Assembly: GCA_015069165.1 (NCBI GenBank)
Contig: SVJD01000003.1
Span: forward strand, 1 to 64,000
DNA: 64,000 nucleotides
Source: Oscillospiraceae bacterium
GTDB taxonomy: Bacteria; Bacillota; Clostridia; UBA1212; UBA1255
Direction: 5' to 3'
Below, in pieces: positions 1 through 8,757 of this stretch. A model generated the notes under the pieces. It worked only from the letters and a program-made list of their open reading frames with translations. It searched no databases and was not told the DNA's origin. Numbering within the stretch: position 1 is the first letter of the stretch; every line of letters starts with the position of its first letter. Position numbers and translations under genes: made by a program.

Positions 1-4
1 CGAG

Positions 5-799
5 GTGAAACATATGTCATTATTCAAATTCTTTCACTCAACCAAAACGCTCGAAGAAGATATTCAAAGAGAAAAAGATTGTATTTTAAGAATTAAGCAA
101 GCAGTTAGCCAAAAATGTGGCATTGATGAGTTTATAGATTATGATGAGTTTACTGTCGCTTTTGCAGGCTCAAAAGATAATATGGAGTTGTTGCTTGAAA
201 TTTGCACGCAAAAATGTGACGGCAAAAAGTATTTATATGCTTCACTAGACGACGAGGTGTCGTGGCAAGAGTGGGATTTCGACAACCTAGATGAATTTGA
301 AAACAATATTATTGACCATATCGCAAATAGAGTAAATCGTACAATTAAAACAGTAACAGAAGTTAAAAATAAAAGCTTTAGAATTGCGTCCTATTATTTA
401 GATGAAAATGGCGAATGGATATGTTTTGAAGACCATAGTTCAGATAGTAAATGGTTTTGTTTTATTACTTCTCACTTGACCGAAACGAACGAAACAATAA
501 AGACATACAAGCTGCAAACAAGTGTTTCTTGGGATGACAAATACAAAAAATTGGATTTAGCACAGGGTAAACTGCAAACCATTTGTGATGATGACCAAGA
601 TATGTTGCTCATCACTTATGAAGACGGTATGCAAATAGATGTCGGCTATATTAAAGAGGATAAAACATACTACATCACAGTTGTGAAAGATGATACAATT
701 GAATCTTGGAACAATCCACTTGGAGAATTTGCAACTACCGAAAAATCTAAATTGTCAACCGAATTGCAAAAAGCAATCTACAAATTCCGTAATATCTAA
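5..799 (+). CDS. hypothetical protein
   Basis: 264-aa ORF in the supplied track; no family recognised. Confidence 0.6.
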   Translation: MKHMSLFKFFHSTKTLEEDIQREKDCILRIKQAVSQKCGIDEFIDYDEFTVAFAGSKDNMELLLEICTQKCDGKKYLYASLDDEVSWQEWDFDNLDEFENNIIDHIANRVNRTIKTVTEVKNKSFRIASYYLDENGEWICFEDHSSDSKWFCFITSHLTETNETIKTYKLQTSVSWDDKYKKLDLAQGKLQTICDDDQDMLLITYEDGMQIDVGYIKEDKTYYITVVKDDTIESWNNPLGEFATTEKSKLSTELQKAIYKFRNI

Positions 800-917
800 C
801 CACAAAAGCGAGGAGTCTGTGAAAAAAAGTCTGTAAAAGTTTAAAAGAAATGTCTTCTGTGATAAAATAAAAAACATAGGAGGCCTTTAATTTTAGAAAG
901 TTTTCTTTCAACCTTTT

Positions 918-1031
918 GAACATATTTATCATTATCTATCACCTTTTAAAAAACGTTTAATCAATTCAATGACTGCCGTAGTCTTTCCAAAACCCGCAGG
1001 AGGATCTAACAAAAACAATCCACGTTTTACC
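918..1031 (-). pseudogene. remnant of a P-loop helicase/ATPase N-terminus
   Basis: Minus-strand reading gives KRGLFLLDPPAGFGKTTAVIELIKRFLKGDR followed by a stop; GFGKTT is a Walker A motif with no downstream domain. Confidence 0.5.
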
Positions 1032-1243
1032 TCGTTTATTATCAAACTTTTATCTTATTTATTATACTTGTTTCTTGTAAGCATATTAGCTTTTCTATTG
1101 GTACTACTGTTGTCTTTCTTATATCCAGATGCAATATACTGTTTAATTGCAGAAATTGATTCTGCTGTTTCTGTATTGATCACATTATGTTTCTCTTTTC
1201 TCTTATTTTTTTGTTTACTGCGTACCAAATATCGACTTAACGC

Positions 1244-1756
1244 TTACTCACCAATATCATTTAGTATCTCGCTGATTTGAGAGAACACACTCAGTGCATC
1301 ATCAAAGCTCTGCTGTTCGTCAGTATATAGCAATTCTTTGTGTAAGTTCTCATATGTCGAGCGAACCTGATCGTTGAGATAATGTTTCCAGACACCGAAA
1401 TTATAAGTACCTGTCGGATCGTATTCTTGGCTTATATTACGCTTTTCAAGGTAATAAGAGTCTGTCTGCTTGGTAATATCAATTAAGCGTTTGAGCTCGT
1501 CCTTGTCAGTTTCATCAATGCCCAAGAATGTCAAATCAATATCCTCGGAAAAACGTTCAATGGAACCGGGATAACATTTACTTAGTGATGTACCACCTTT
1601 GAACACGCATTTCTCTACATATTCGCTGTCTGCCAAGTTCTTCAAAAGCAAAACGATATAGTAATCACGCTCGATGGCAGACTCCGGCAAATGCTTATCT
1701 GCTGCAACTATGGATATTAAATCTCTAAACTCAGTTGTAAATTCGTGTAGCCTCAT
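1244..1756 (-). CDS. AbiEii/AbiGii-type nucleotidyltransferase toxin, short (170 aa), possibly internally deleted
   Basis: FKGGTSLSKCY...IERFSEDIDLTF nucleotidyltransferase motifs; much shorter than usual members; overlaps the antitoxin ORF. Confidence 0.8.
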   Translation of the reverse strand: MRLHEFTTEFRDLISIVAADKHLPESAIERDYYIVLLLKNLADSEYVEKCVFKGGTSLSKCYPGSIERFSEDIDLTFLGIDETDKDELKRLIDITKQTDSYYLEKRNISQEYDPTGTYNFGVWKHYLNDQVRSTYENLHKELLYTDEQQSFDDALSVFSQISEILNDIGE

Positions 1757-2438
1757 ACAGCTCCTCCATCATGGGATGTTTATATTCTGACAGGGATGAC
1801 AAATATTCGTTGAGATTATTATCTACATTGTAATAGTTCAAAATTTCCCTAAAAAAAGAAATGGTCGATTTCTTGTACTTTTTAGCAGAAACGATTTTCT
1901 CAAATGCACCGGCATTAAAAGATTCTGCCAACTGTTCCGTATATGCAAGAAATGCAGAATAGTTGATATCTTGTATCTCATTAAAGTTTTGCAAAACTTC
2001 TAATCCGTGAATCATACTTGTAATTTCTTTGGAGAATTCCAACGGCACCTGGTGAACAACAACGTTTCGAATTGACTTTGTTAATCCCTCAAGAGCAGAC
2101 GACATAACGGTTATATTTTTCGATATCTGTGTTGTTAAATTCAAAGCATTGTACAGTGAATAGCCGACTACCGTGCCTGATTCATTTTCGGTAAAGGCAG
2201 ATATGATTTCTTTTTCCGATGGCGGAACGATTCCGTACTTGTTCACCTTAGGCAAGTGATACGTACCTTTCGCAATTTTAACGAGTTCTCCCGATTCACA
2301 CAGTCTCTGAAGTGTTTTATAATACGCTGCCTCACCTATCTGTCCGGATAATTTTTCTCTATATAGTTTACTAGCAACAATCAACTCATTTTCTTTAAAC
2401 TCGGCAAGAGCATTTTTTACAATCGGATTGCTTTTCAT
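1731..2438 (-). CDS. AbiEi-like antitoxin (DUF6088-type)
   Basis: Winged-HTH-like N-terminus (LYREKLSGQIGEAAYYKTLQRLCESGELVKIAKGTYHLP) and position directly upstream of the AbiEii-like gene. Confidence 0.8.
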   Translation of the reverse strand: MKSNPIVKNALAEFKENELIVASKLYREKLSGQIGEAAYYKTLQRLCESGELVKIAKGTYHLPKVNKYGIVPPSEKEIISAFTENESGTVVGYSLYNALNLTTQISKNITVMSSALEGLTKSIRNVVVHQVPLEFSKEITSMIHGLEVLQNFNEIQDINYSAFLAYTEQLAESFNAGAFEKIVSAKKYKKSTISFFREILNYYNVDNNLNEYLSSLSEYKHPMMEELYEATRIYN

Positions 2439-2475
2439 TTGTTCCGCACCTCCCTTACAAAACTCCTTCGTTATT

Positions 2476-2504
2476 ATCTTATTAAAAGAACTTCATTTTG
2501 TCAA
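2476..2504 (-). promoter_or_regulatory. promoter of the AbiE-like operon (TTGACA-17-TAAGAT)
   Basis: Minus strand: TTGACA at 2504-2499, 17-nt spacer, TAAGAT at 2481-2476. Confidence 0.65.
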
Positions 2505-2526
2505 GTAAAATCAATTTTTACTTGAC
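2500..2526. promoter_or_regulatory. perfect inverted repeat GTCAAGTAAAA-tcaat-TTTTACTTGAC overlapping the -35, candidate AbiEi operator
   Basis: 11-bp perfect arms read directly; a further half-site ACTTGAC lies at 2571-2577. Confidence 0.65.
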
Positions 2527-2597
2527 AATAATTAATGATTACTTTGTTATAATACCCAAAACAAAACAAAACTTGACAATCTACGTATTTCTTTATC

Positions 2598-2697
2598 TAC
2601 AACAACGCAGAATGTGCACTTTACGCACATTATAAAACAGTTCACTTTTTTCACACTGCAAAAATTGCCCGTGTTAAAGCAAAATTAACTCAATCAA
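2598..2697 (+). repeat. imperfect direct repeat, left copy, flanking the ATPase gene
   Basis: TACAACAACGCAGAATGTGCACTTTACGCACATTATAAA... aligns to 4243-4340; contains the hairpin ATGTGC-actttac-GCACAT. Confidence 0.7.
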
Positions 2698-4097
2698 TAC
2701 ATATCCTCTAAGGCAATCAATTTCACTTCGCCTTTTTTCTCTAATGCCTTTAGACCTTCTGTAAATCCACCTTTAGAGAAAATATAATAATGATATGTTT
2801 TTCCTTTTCCAAATACAGCAGCATATTTTTTCAGTAGCTCGAATTCGTCTACACCGATTGCTTCGTTTCTAAATTTACATGAACCTATCAAATATTCATT
2901 TTTATTGTCAGTACTACCTACTAAATCAATCTGAACTTGCTTTTTTTCTACGGAATCTGTTCCCCACCATTGTCCGATATCTACTATTTGAAAACCAAGT
3001 TCGTCTGCATAATAAAGCAAATAATCACTACACATTTTTTCAAAAATCAGACCCATATAGTCATTTAGACATGCTTTCACTGCTTTATCATATATCTTTT
3101 CCATTCTACCTGATGCAATCGGTGTCATGTTATTAGGCACAAATCTATACCAAAATCTAAAGAATGGGTCTGCAATGCTATATATGGTTTTCTTTCCCGG
3201 CTTTTCAGTCATAGGTGTTTCCTTCTTCAGAATACCTAAATTGATAAGCACACTCAAATACTTCGAGCACGGTCCGGTTTCAATTCCGGTTTTAGTGCTA
3301 ATCTCATTCATATGAGAAGCACCTTCTGCTATTGCAGTAATTACGGAATTATATACGGCTGGTTCTCTAAGCTCCTGTTTCAACAAATTTGCCGGCTCTT
3401 CAAACAAATATGCCGATCGATCAAAGAAGTTTTCTAACAATGCATTATCAAAATCACCTTGTACATTCAGCTTATTAATATAGTGCGGGATTCCGCCTGT
3501 TACTCCATAAACAAATGCATTTGTTACATTATCCAATTCCGGATTAAAAACCGCTGTTTCTTTATATGTGAGAGGTTCTATCTTAAACTGCCCTGTTCTT
3601 CTTCCATAAAGCGGACTTTGATAACCGAGCACCTGATTTTCCATAAAACTCATAGACGAACCACATAAAATCAAAAACAACTTACTGTCTTTCCAAGTAT
3701 GGTCAATCAAATGTTGTATCCTTGAAGAAATAGATGGATATGACTTAGCTAAATATGGATATTCATCAATAACAAATACAATTCTCTCATTCTCTGCCAA
3801 TCGTGTAATTTCATTCAACGCACTATCAAACGAATTGTATTCAGGAGCGTCTGTCGCATCCGGTTGATTATACGTATAGATGGCTCTGGAAAGAGTCTTT
3901 AAGTTATCTTTTGCGGTTCCCTCCAAAAGAGCCGAAAAAAACACTGTAGGCTTACCTTTACAAAATTCATTTATTATTGTTGTCTTACCCACACGACGTC
4001 TTCCATAAATAACAATACATTCAAAATTCCCGGCGTCATATCTTTTATTTAATTTACGAAGCTCTTCATTTCTACAATAAAACATAATTCCCTCCAA
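2694..4097 (-). CDS. ATP-binding protein, archaeal-ATPase/DUF234 type
   Basis: YGRRRVGKTTIINEF Walker A, FVIDEYPYLA Walker B, CGSSMSFME; C-terminal DUF234-like nuclease-fold region (DLVGSTDNKNEYLIGSCKF). Confidence 0.85.
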   Translation of the reverse strand: MEGIMFYCRNEELRKLNKRYDAGNFECIVIYGRRRVGKTTIINEFCKGKPTVFFSALLEGTAKDNLKTLSRAIYTYNQPDATDAPEYNSFDSALNEITRLAENERIVFVIDEYPYLAKSYPSISSRIQHLIDHTWKDSKLFLILCGSSMSFMENQVLGYQSPLYGRRTGQFKIEPLTYKETAVFNPELDNVTNAFVYGVTGGIPHYINKLNVQGDFDNALLENFFDRSAYLFEEPANLLKQELREPAVYNSVITAIAEGASHMNEISTKTGIETGPCSKYLSVLINLGILKKETPMTEKPGKKTIYSIADPFFRFWYRFVPNNMTPIASGRMEKIYDKAVKACLNDYMGLIFEKMCSDYLLYYADELGFQIVDIGQWWGTDSVEKKQVQIDLVGSTDNKNEYLIGSCKFRNEAIGVDEFELLKKYAAVFGKGKTYHYYIFSKGGFTEGLKALEKKGEVKLIALEDMY

Positions 4098-4110
4098 GTA
4101 AGCCTTATTT

Positions 4111-4140
4111 TACTATCTCGCGAGTTACTATCTTACGAGT
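4111..4140. promoter_or_regulatory. two tandem 15-mers (ACTCGTAAGATAGTA / ACTCGCGAGATAGTA), candidate operator
   Basis: Plus strand TACTATCTCGCGAGT TACTATCTTACGAGT, immediately downstream of the -10 of the ATPase promoter. Confidence 0.6.
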
Positions 4141-4143
4141 ATA

Positions 4144-4172
4144 ATTATATTTTTATTATATCCAAATGTCAA
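4144..4172 (-). promoter_or_regulatory. exact consensus promoter TTGACA-17-TATAAT for the ATPase gene
   Basis: Minus strand TTGACA (4172-4167), 17-nt spacer, TATAAT (4149-4144). Confidence 0.75.
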
Positions 4173-4242
4173 TAATATATTGTTATTGTCATTAAAATAA
4201 GTCTACGGAATCCCGGCACGCTACCCCACTACAGCATAAATT

Positions 4243-4340
4243 TACAGCAATACAGAATGTGCACTTTGCGCACATAATAAAGTAACCCATTTTGCCCATA
4301 GTGCAAAATTTGCCTGTGTTAAAGGAAATTTAAATCAATC
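4243..4340 (+). repeat. imperfect direct repeat, right copy, flanking the ATPase gene
   Basis: TACAGCAATACAGAATGTGCACTTTGCGCACATAATAAA... matches 2598-2697. Confidence 0.7.
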
Positions 4341-4649
4341 ACAAAACAAATACTGTTTAAAAAATTATATTCTTACTATCTTTACATGAAAAGTATTCCG
4401 TACAAACAGCCCCCTTTCACTGTGACAGAGCCATAAGTACCCAAAGTAAGAGATATACTAACTGAAGGAGTAATTACTATTATACAGGCGACTTTGAAAT
4501 TTCATTCTTATATCATTGCTTGAAAGCCTGCTTCCCTATTGTTGTCAAACGGAAGATGCTGCGAAGCTCATACTTATAATGTTATACAGAGAATAATGAA
4601 AAAAACAATTATTAATCTATTACATCCGACACAGCATACTTATTTTTTC

Positions 4650-5501
4650 CTATATTTTTTTCATCAACATTTGTATATCATCTTTTGATTTAGCAATTAT
4701 CAGTTGTGGAATATCCCAATTAAAGTAGTCTTGGTTTATTTTCTTTACAAATCGATCTTCAATTAAAAGTGATTTGTTTTTAAATTGTCGTGAAAACTCA
4801 CTATTTGAATAAACAGCTGTAATTCGAGGCGTCAACGGAATCCGTGCCATAAAAAACTCTTCTGTACTACAATTGTATCCTACTGGACAATCGCTAGTCA
4901 CAAAATTTCTTGATTTTGTGACAAAGAAAGAGAGATTCAAATTCAATAAATTACCTGTAATTTTTTTAGTTATCCCATCTTCAGTAGGAGACAAAAATAT
5001 TTTTTGCTGAGACAATTCTACAAGTGGCCGAATATTACCCAAATTCATTTCCCTTAACAAATTATCGATCTCTATTATTTCTTTATTTTGTAATAAATCT
5101 AAAGTTTCATCTTCGTCGATAAAACTATTGACTACAAAAAAATTCCTTGATATAAAATTAGCCACCATAGATGCCAATACTTCTTTTTCTTTTAAAGTAC
5201 ATATCAAAGCTGTTTTGTCTAAATTAATTAGACATTTATCTACAATACTACGCAAAACAGTACTGTATTCTCTTTCTATCATAGAAAACATTTTCTCAAT
5301 TTCATTTGGAAGTATAAATTTATTTTTTCCATGCGAAGCTTGCACTTCATATCCATAATCTTTAAAGCAAATGTCCTTAGGATGCGCAGAAAATTGTTTA
5401 CCATCGTTTTTTCTATAACAACATAGCATACCATTTTCACCTGCAAACTGTTTCAAGTAAAATTGCGGAACAAAATGCTGTTTTTTAGTGATGTTTATCA
5501 T
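4650..5501 (-). CDS. DUF4238-like protein
   Basis: N-terminal KKQHFVPQFYLKQFA, characteristic of DUF4238. Confidence 0.8.
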   Translation of the reverse strand: MINITKKQHFVPQFYLKQFAGENGMLCCYRKNDGKQFSAHPKDICFKDYGYEVQASHGKNKFILPNEIEKMFSMIEREYSTVLRSIVDKCLINLDKTALICTLKEKEVLASMVANFISRNFFVVNSFIDEDETLDLLQNKEIIEIDNLLREMNLGNIRPLVELSQQKIFLSPTEDGITKKITGNLLNLNLSFFVTKSRNFVTSDCPVGYNCSTEEFFMARIPLTPRITAVYSNSEFSRQFKNKSLLIEDRFVKKINQDYFNWDIPQLIIAKSKDDIQMLMKKI

Positions 5502-5578
5502 ATAATTGCATCACCCCCTTATACAAGCGTCACAACTTCAATGTTTTATCAACTGGTTGATATTTTAATGTATTTCAA

Positions 5579-6964
5579 TCATTTATTCTCTCGTTCACCA
5601 AAATATGCAGGAAGAAAAAGCTCTTCTACAACAAAAGAATGCTCAATAATAATATATTTCTCCCCATCCGATGTTTCTTCCTCTTCTATTTTAGTTTTGT
5701 AATTAGGATTAGTATTAAATTTACATTTTACACTATAACTATTTCCTTTCATATCTTGCAGAATTAACTGAATCGAATCAAGTGGTGCAATCAACGTTAT
5801 GTATGAGTTATTACGAATCTCAATTTGACATGTTTTTCCTTTTTCAATTAATTTTCCGGGGAAAGAATAAACATTATTATTCACATTCACACTACTGAAA
5901 ATAATATTTGTTTCAGATACGTTTTTTATTCCGAAAGAAGAAATTCGAACAGCATATGATTTATTATCTTTAAAATACTGTCTATCACTCAATTTATTGA
6001 AATCAAAATATTTTATAAATGGTATTTCTACATATTCATCATATAAAACTTCAGAGACTAATTTTATATATGGTACATTCTTTATCCGTTCTTCCTCTTT
6101 ACGTTCAGATTTAATACGTTTTAAATCCTCTTGTCGTTTATCATTTGAGTCTTTTATAGTCCATGCAACACCAGCAAGGGTAATTCCTCCACCAAGCAAA
6201 GCAGAATATACAGATACAAAAGCTTCAAAAGCTTTCCCTTTCAAACCGCACCAATTAATATAGTATGGAAATGTAATTGTAATAACTGAGCCCCAAAATA
6301 TAATGCCTATAATACTACTAACTATTTTTTCCGGTTTCTTAGGTTTATACACAAACTGATGTATATACAGTGCAATTGCAACTAAATAGGTAAGCCCAAA
6401 GCAGAATGCATAACACAAACTTGCAGGTTCAATGTTCCCAATACTCTCATTTAACGCCGAAAGTATAAAAGAAAGAACTGCAAGAGAAGTCAATACTACG
6501 GGAGTATTTTCTTGTCCAAATGATTTTTTAAAGAGTACTCTTATGCTCGCAAAAAGTTCAACAAATATAGTTATAAACAATGCTCGTCCTATAAAAAAAG
6601 CTTTAAATCCCCAAAGCTTATAGTCAAAAATTGCTAAAACATTGATTATTTCAGTAACAATCAACGGGGAAATATACAAAATATCATAATAATACTTTTT
6701 CTCATTTTTGCTTTTTTTTATAGAGTTGACAATAACTAATACATATAAAGCAACACCACATAGCATCGAACCACAAACCATTATTATTTTTAACCATGAC
6801 AAGTCAAAAAAAGCATTGGATATAGGAAGTGTTAAAGAATAAATACTAAACAAGAACAATGTAACAACAAATATTAGCTCCAAATACTTTTTATTTATCT
6901 TTTCCCAATGCTTCAACCGCCTTCCCATACAATGATTACGTTTCGACCAATCTTTATTAGGCAT
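5579..6964 (-). CDS. multi-TM membrane protein with a charged linker and a C-terminal beta-rich cytoplasmic domain
   Basis: Several hydrophobic N-terminal segments, then GGGITLAGVAWTIKDSNDKRQEDLKRIKSERKEEER and a beta-rich tail; 2-nt gap to the upstream DUF262 gene. Confidence 0.7.
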   Translation of the reverse strand: MPNKDWSKRNHCMGRRLKHWEKINKKYLELIFVVTLFLFSIYSLTLPISNAFFDLSWLKIIMVCGSMLCGVALYVLVIVNSIKKSKNEKKYYYDILYISPLIVTEIINVLAIFDYKLWGFKAFFIGRALFITIFVELFASIRVLFKKSFGQENTPVVLTSLAVLSFILSALNESIGNIEPASLCYAFCFGLTYLVAIALYIHQFVYKPKKPEKIVSSIIGIIFWGSVITITFPYYINWCGLKGKAFEAFVSVYSALLGGGITLAGVAWTIKDSNDKRQEDLKRIKSERKEEERIKNVPYIKLVSEVLYDEYVEIPFIKYFDFNKLSDRQYFKDNKSYAVRISSFGIKNVSETNIIFSSVNVNNNVYSFPGKLIEKGKTCQIEIRNNSYITLIAPLDSIQLILQDMKGNSYSVKCKFNTNPNYKTKIEEEETSDGEKYIIIEHSFVVEELFLPAYFGERENK

Positions 6965-6966
6965 AA

Positions 6967-8739
6967 TTACAACCTCATAAACGCTTTCTTAATAATCTGT
7001 GCCATCAAAACTCTTCTCTTGCTCAAAAATTCCAAATAATCCATTGATTCAAAATTTTCAGGCAAAGCGTGATTTTCACAATGAGTTTTAAACTCTTCTC
7101 CAAGTTTCTCTTTATATCTCTCAATATATTTTATTGGTGCATCATCCGAAATATCAATGTTTGTCACATAATCCAGATACGTAAAGTTCGCTGCTTGATT
7201 TCTGTCACGGTCAGAATTATATCCAATTTGTGACAAATAGTTTTTCGGAAAGATATGGTGCTTATCAATAGCATTTTTTGTTCCACTTGTCCCCGGCAAC
7301 AAATGTGTAGTTAAAGCACTGGTACTGAAAAGCATTGGATTATTAAGCACTATTTGAGAAGCGATATACCCATTCCAAACAGGCGAAATTGCCGAAGAAG
7401 TATTCAACTCATTAGGCAATGTCACATTAAAATAATCATCAGTAAATCTACCTGAAATAATTCTCTCCAGATAATCAATAAAATCATCAGCCGTATGTAT
7501 ACTTCTTAAATCCGCAAATTGTTTTTCTACCTCTGATTCCGTAGAACCTGTATAGAAATATGTAATAGCTGACATAAAAAACCATTTACTGATAATCTGA
7601 TTTAATCGAACAGAATCCACATTGTATTCTAACTTACCAATCAAATAAAGAACATAACTAAACACTACAGCATTTGAAGAAGCAACAATCTTGTTACTTA
7701 CATATCCAGCATTAGAAACACAGTTCAAAAATCCGTGCCAATTATTAAGATTCATTACATTTTCAAGCGCATTTTTGAATATTGTAAGATTTTGTGTTCT
7801 GGTTTCATCTGAATACTTACCTGTTTCCAAATTTTTACCACGCAGAAGCATATATGCATATCTAAGCCTTGCTCTGTGAAAACCGACACCAACGGCCATA
7901 CGAACTAAATGTTGTGGATCAATTTCCATAATATTGTTGTAAGATGTACCATCCTTCGGAATTCTTGACTCAAGACAAAACTCTGTTATTTTATCATGCA
8001 CATCCTTCTCATAGACAGCAATCAAAGTTTGAATAAAGTTATTCTCATTCAAATTCTGTCCACCGGAATTTACACGAACAAAAATATCTGCCACATCTTG
8101 TTCATCTGCATTTACAGAAATTTCTAAAGTAGGAAGTGAAAAATCTTCTAAACCGAGAAGATCATTAAGACTATCTTCAATCAAATCTTGTTCTTCGTCA
8201 GTCAATTCAGATTCACCTTTTTTTATTCTTGCATCATTCAAATCATTGATATATGCACGACGAAATTTTGTGAAAGAGTTGTTTTCCTTTGCCAAAAACA
8301 CATCACTAATTTTGGTTACCCATTCCTTATCACGGTCAATCGCAGTTGTCCAAACAGCAAATTCTCTGTTCAATGGATTATAACTAATTTTTATTTCTCT
8401 TTCAGAATAACTTTTATCTTTTACCTTGACTCCATACATCGCTGCAACAAGAGCTGTCAATCTCTGTTGACCATCAATAACTAATTCTTTAGGTTCTTCA
8501 TAAATTTTCTTATTACCGCCAATAGAATTTTTCTTCTCATCATAATCAGCCGGAGACTCCCACAACATCACATATCCAATAGGATAACCGCGAAGCATAG
8601 AATCAAAAAGATCTCTAACCTTATTATCTTGCCATACAAAAGGCCTCTGCAAGTCAGGTAAACCGATTTTTCCAATTCTAACATCGTCAACAAGATTCTT
8701 AACTTTACTTGGAATATTGGTAAATAACTCTTTTCCCAT
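6967..8739 (-). CDS. DUF262/DUF1524 (GmrSD-like) protein
   Basis: LPDLQRPFVWQDNKVRDLFDSMLRGYPIG and VIDGQQRLTAL (DUF262/ParB-like); C-terminal DKHHIFPKNYL (HNH/DUF1524-like). Confidence 0.88.
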   Translation of the reverse strand: MGKELFTNIPSKVKNLVDDVRIGKIGLPDLQRPFVWQDNKVRDLFDSMLRGYPIGYVMLWESPADYDEKKNSIGGNKKIYEEPKELVIDGQQRLTALVAAMYGVKVKDKSYSEREIKISYNPLNREFAVWTTAIDRDKEWVTKISDVFLAKENNSFTKFRRAYINDLNDARIKKGESELTDEEQDLIEDSLNDLLGLEDFSLPTLEISVNADEQDVADIFVRVNSGGQNLNENNFIQTLIAVYEKDVHDKITEFCLESRIPKDGTSYNNIMEIDPQHLVRMAVGVGFHRARLRYAYMLLRGKNLETGKYSDETRTQNLTIFKNALENVMNLNNWHGFLNCVSNAGYVSNKIVASSNAVVFSYVLYLIGKLEYNVDSVRLNQIISKWFFMSAITYFYTGSTESEVEKQFADLRSIHTADDFIDYLERIISGRFTDDYFNVTLPNELNTSSAISPVWNGYIASQIVLNNPMLFSTSALTTHLLPGTSGTKNAIDKHHIFPKNYLSQIGYNSDRDRNQAANFTYLDYVTNIDISDDAPIKYIERYKEKLGEEFKTHCENHALPENFESMDYLEFLSKRRVLMAQIIKKAFMRL

Positions 8740-8757
8740 AATGTATCCTTTCGCCCA

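Noticed and set aside
969-1280. + strand 103-aa ORF MTAVVFPKPAGG...
   Set aside because: Shadow of the minus-strand P-loop remnant; low-complexity hydrophobic translation
2522-2553. Plus-strand promoter TTGACA...TATAAT divergent from AbiE
   Set aside because: Spacer is 20 nt and no plus-strand gene follows
4346-4645. Possible remnant genes in the 4.35-4.65 kb gap
   Set aside because: Only short broken frames (e.g. YELRSIFRLTTIGKQAFKQ on the minus strand); I could not assign a family
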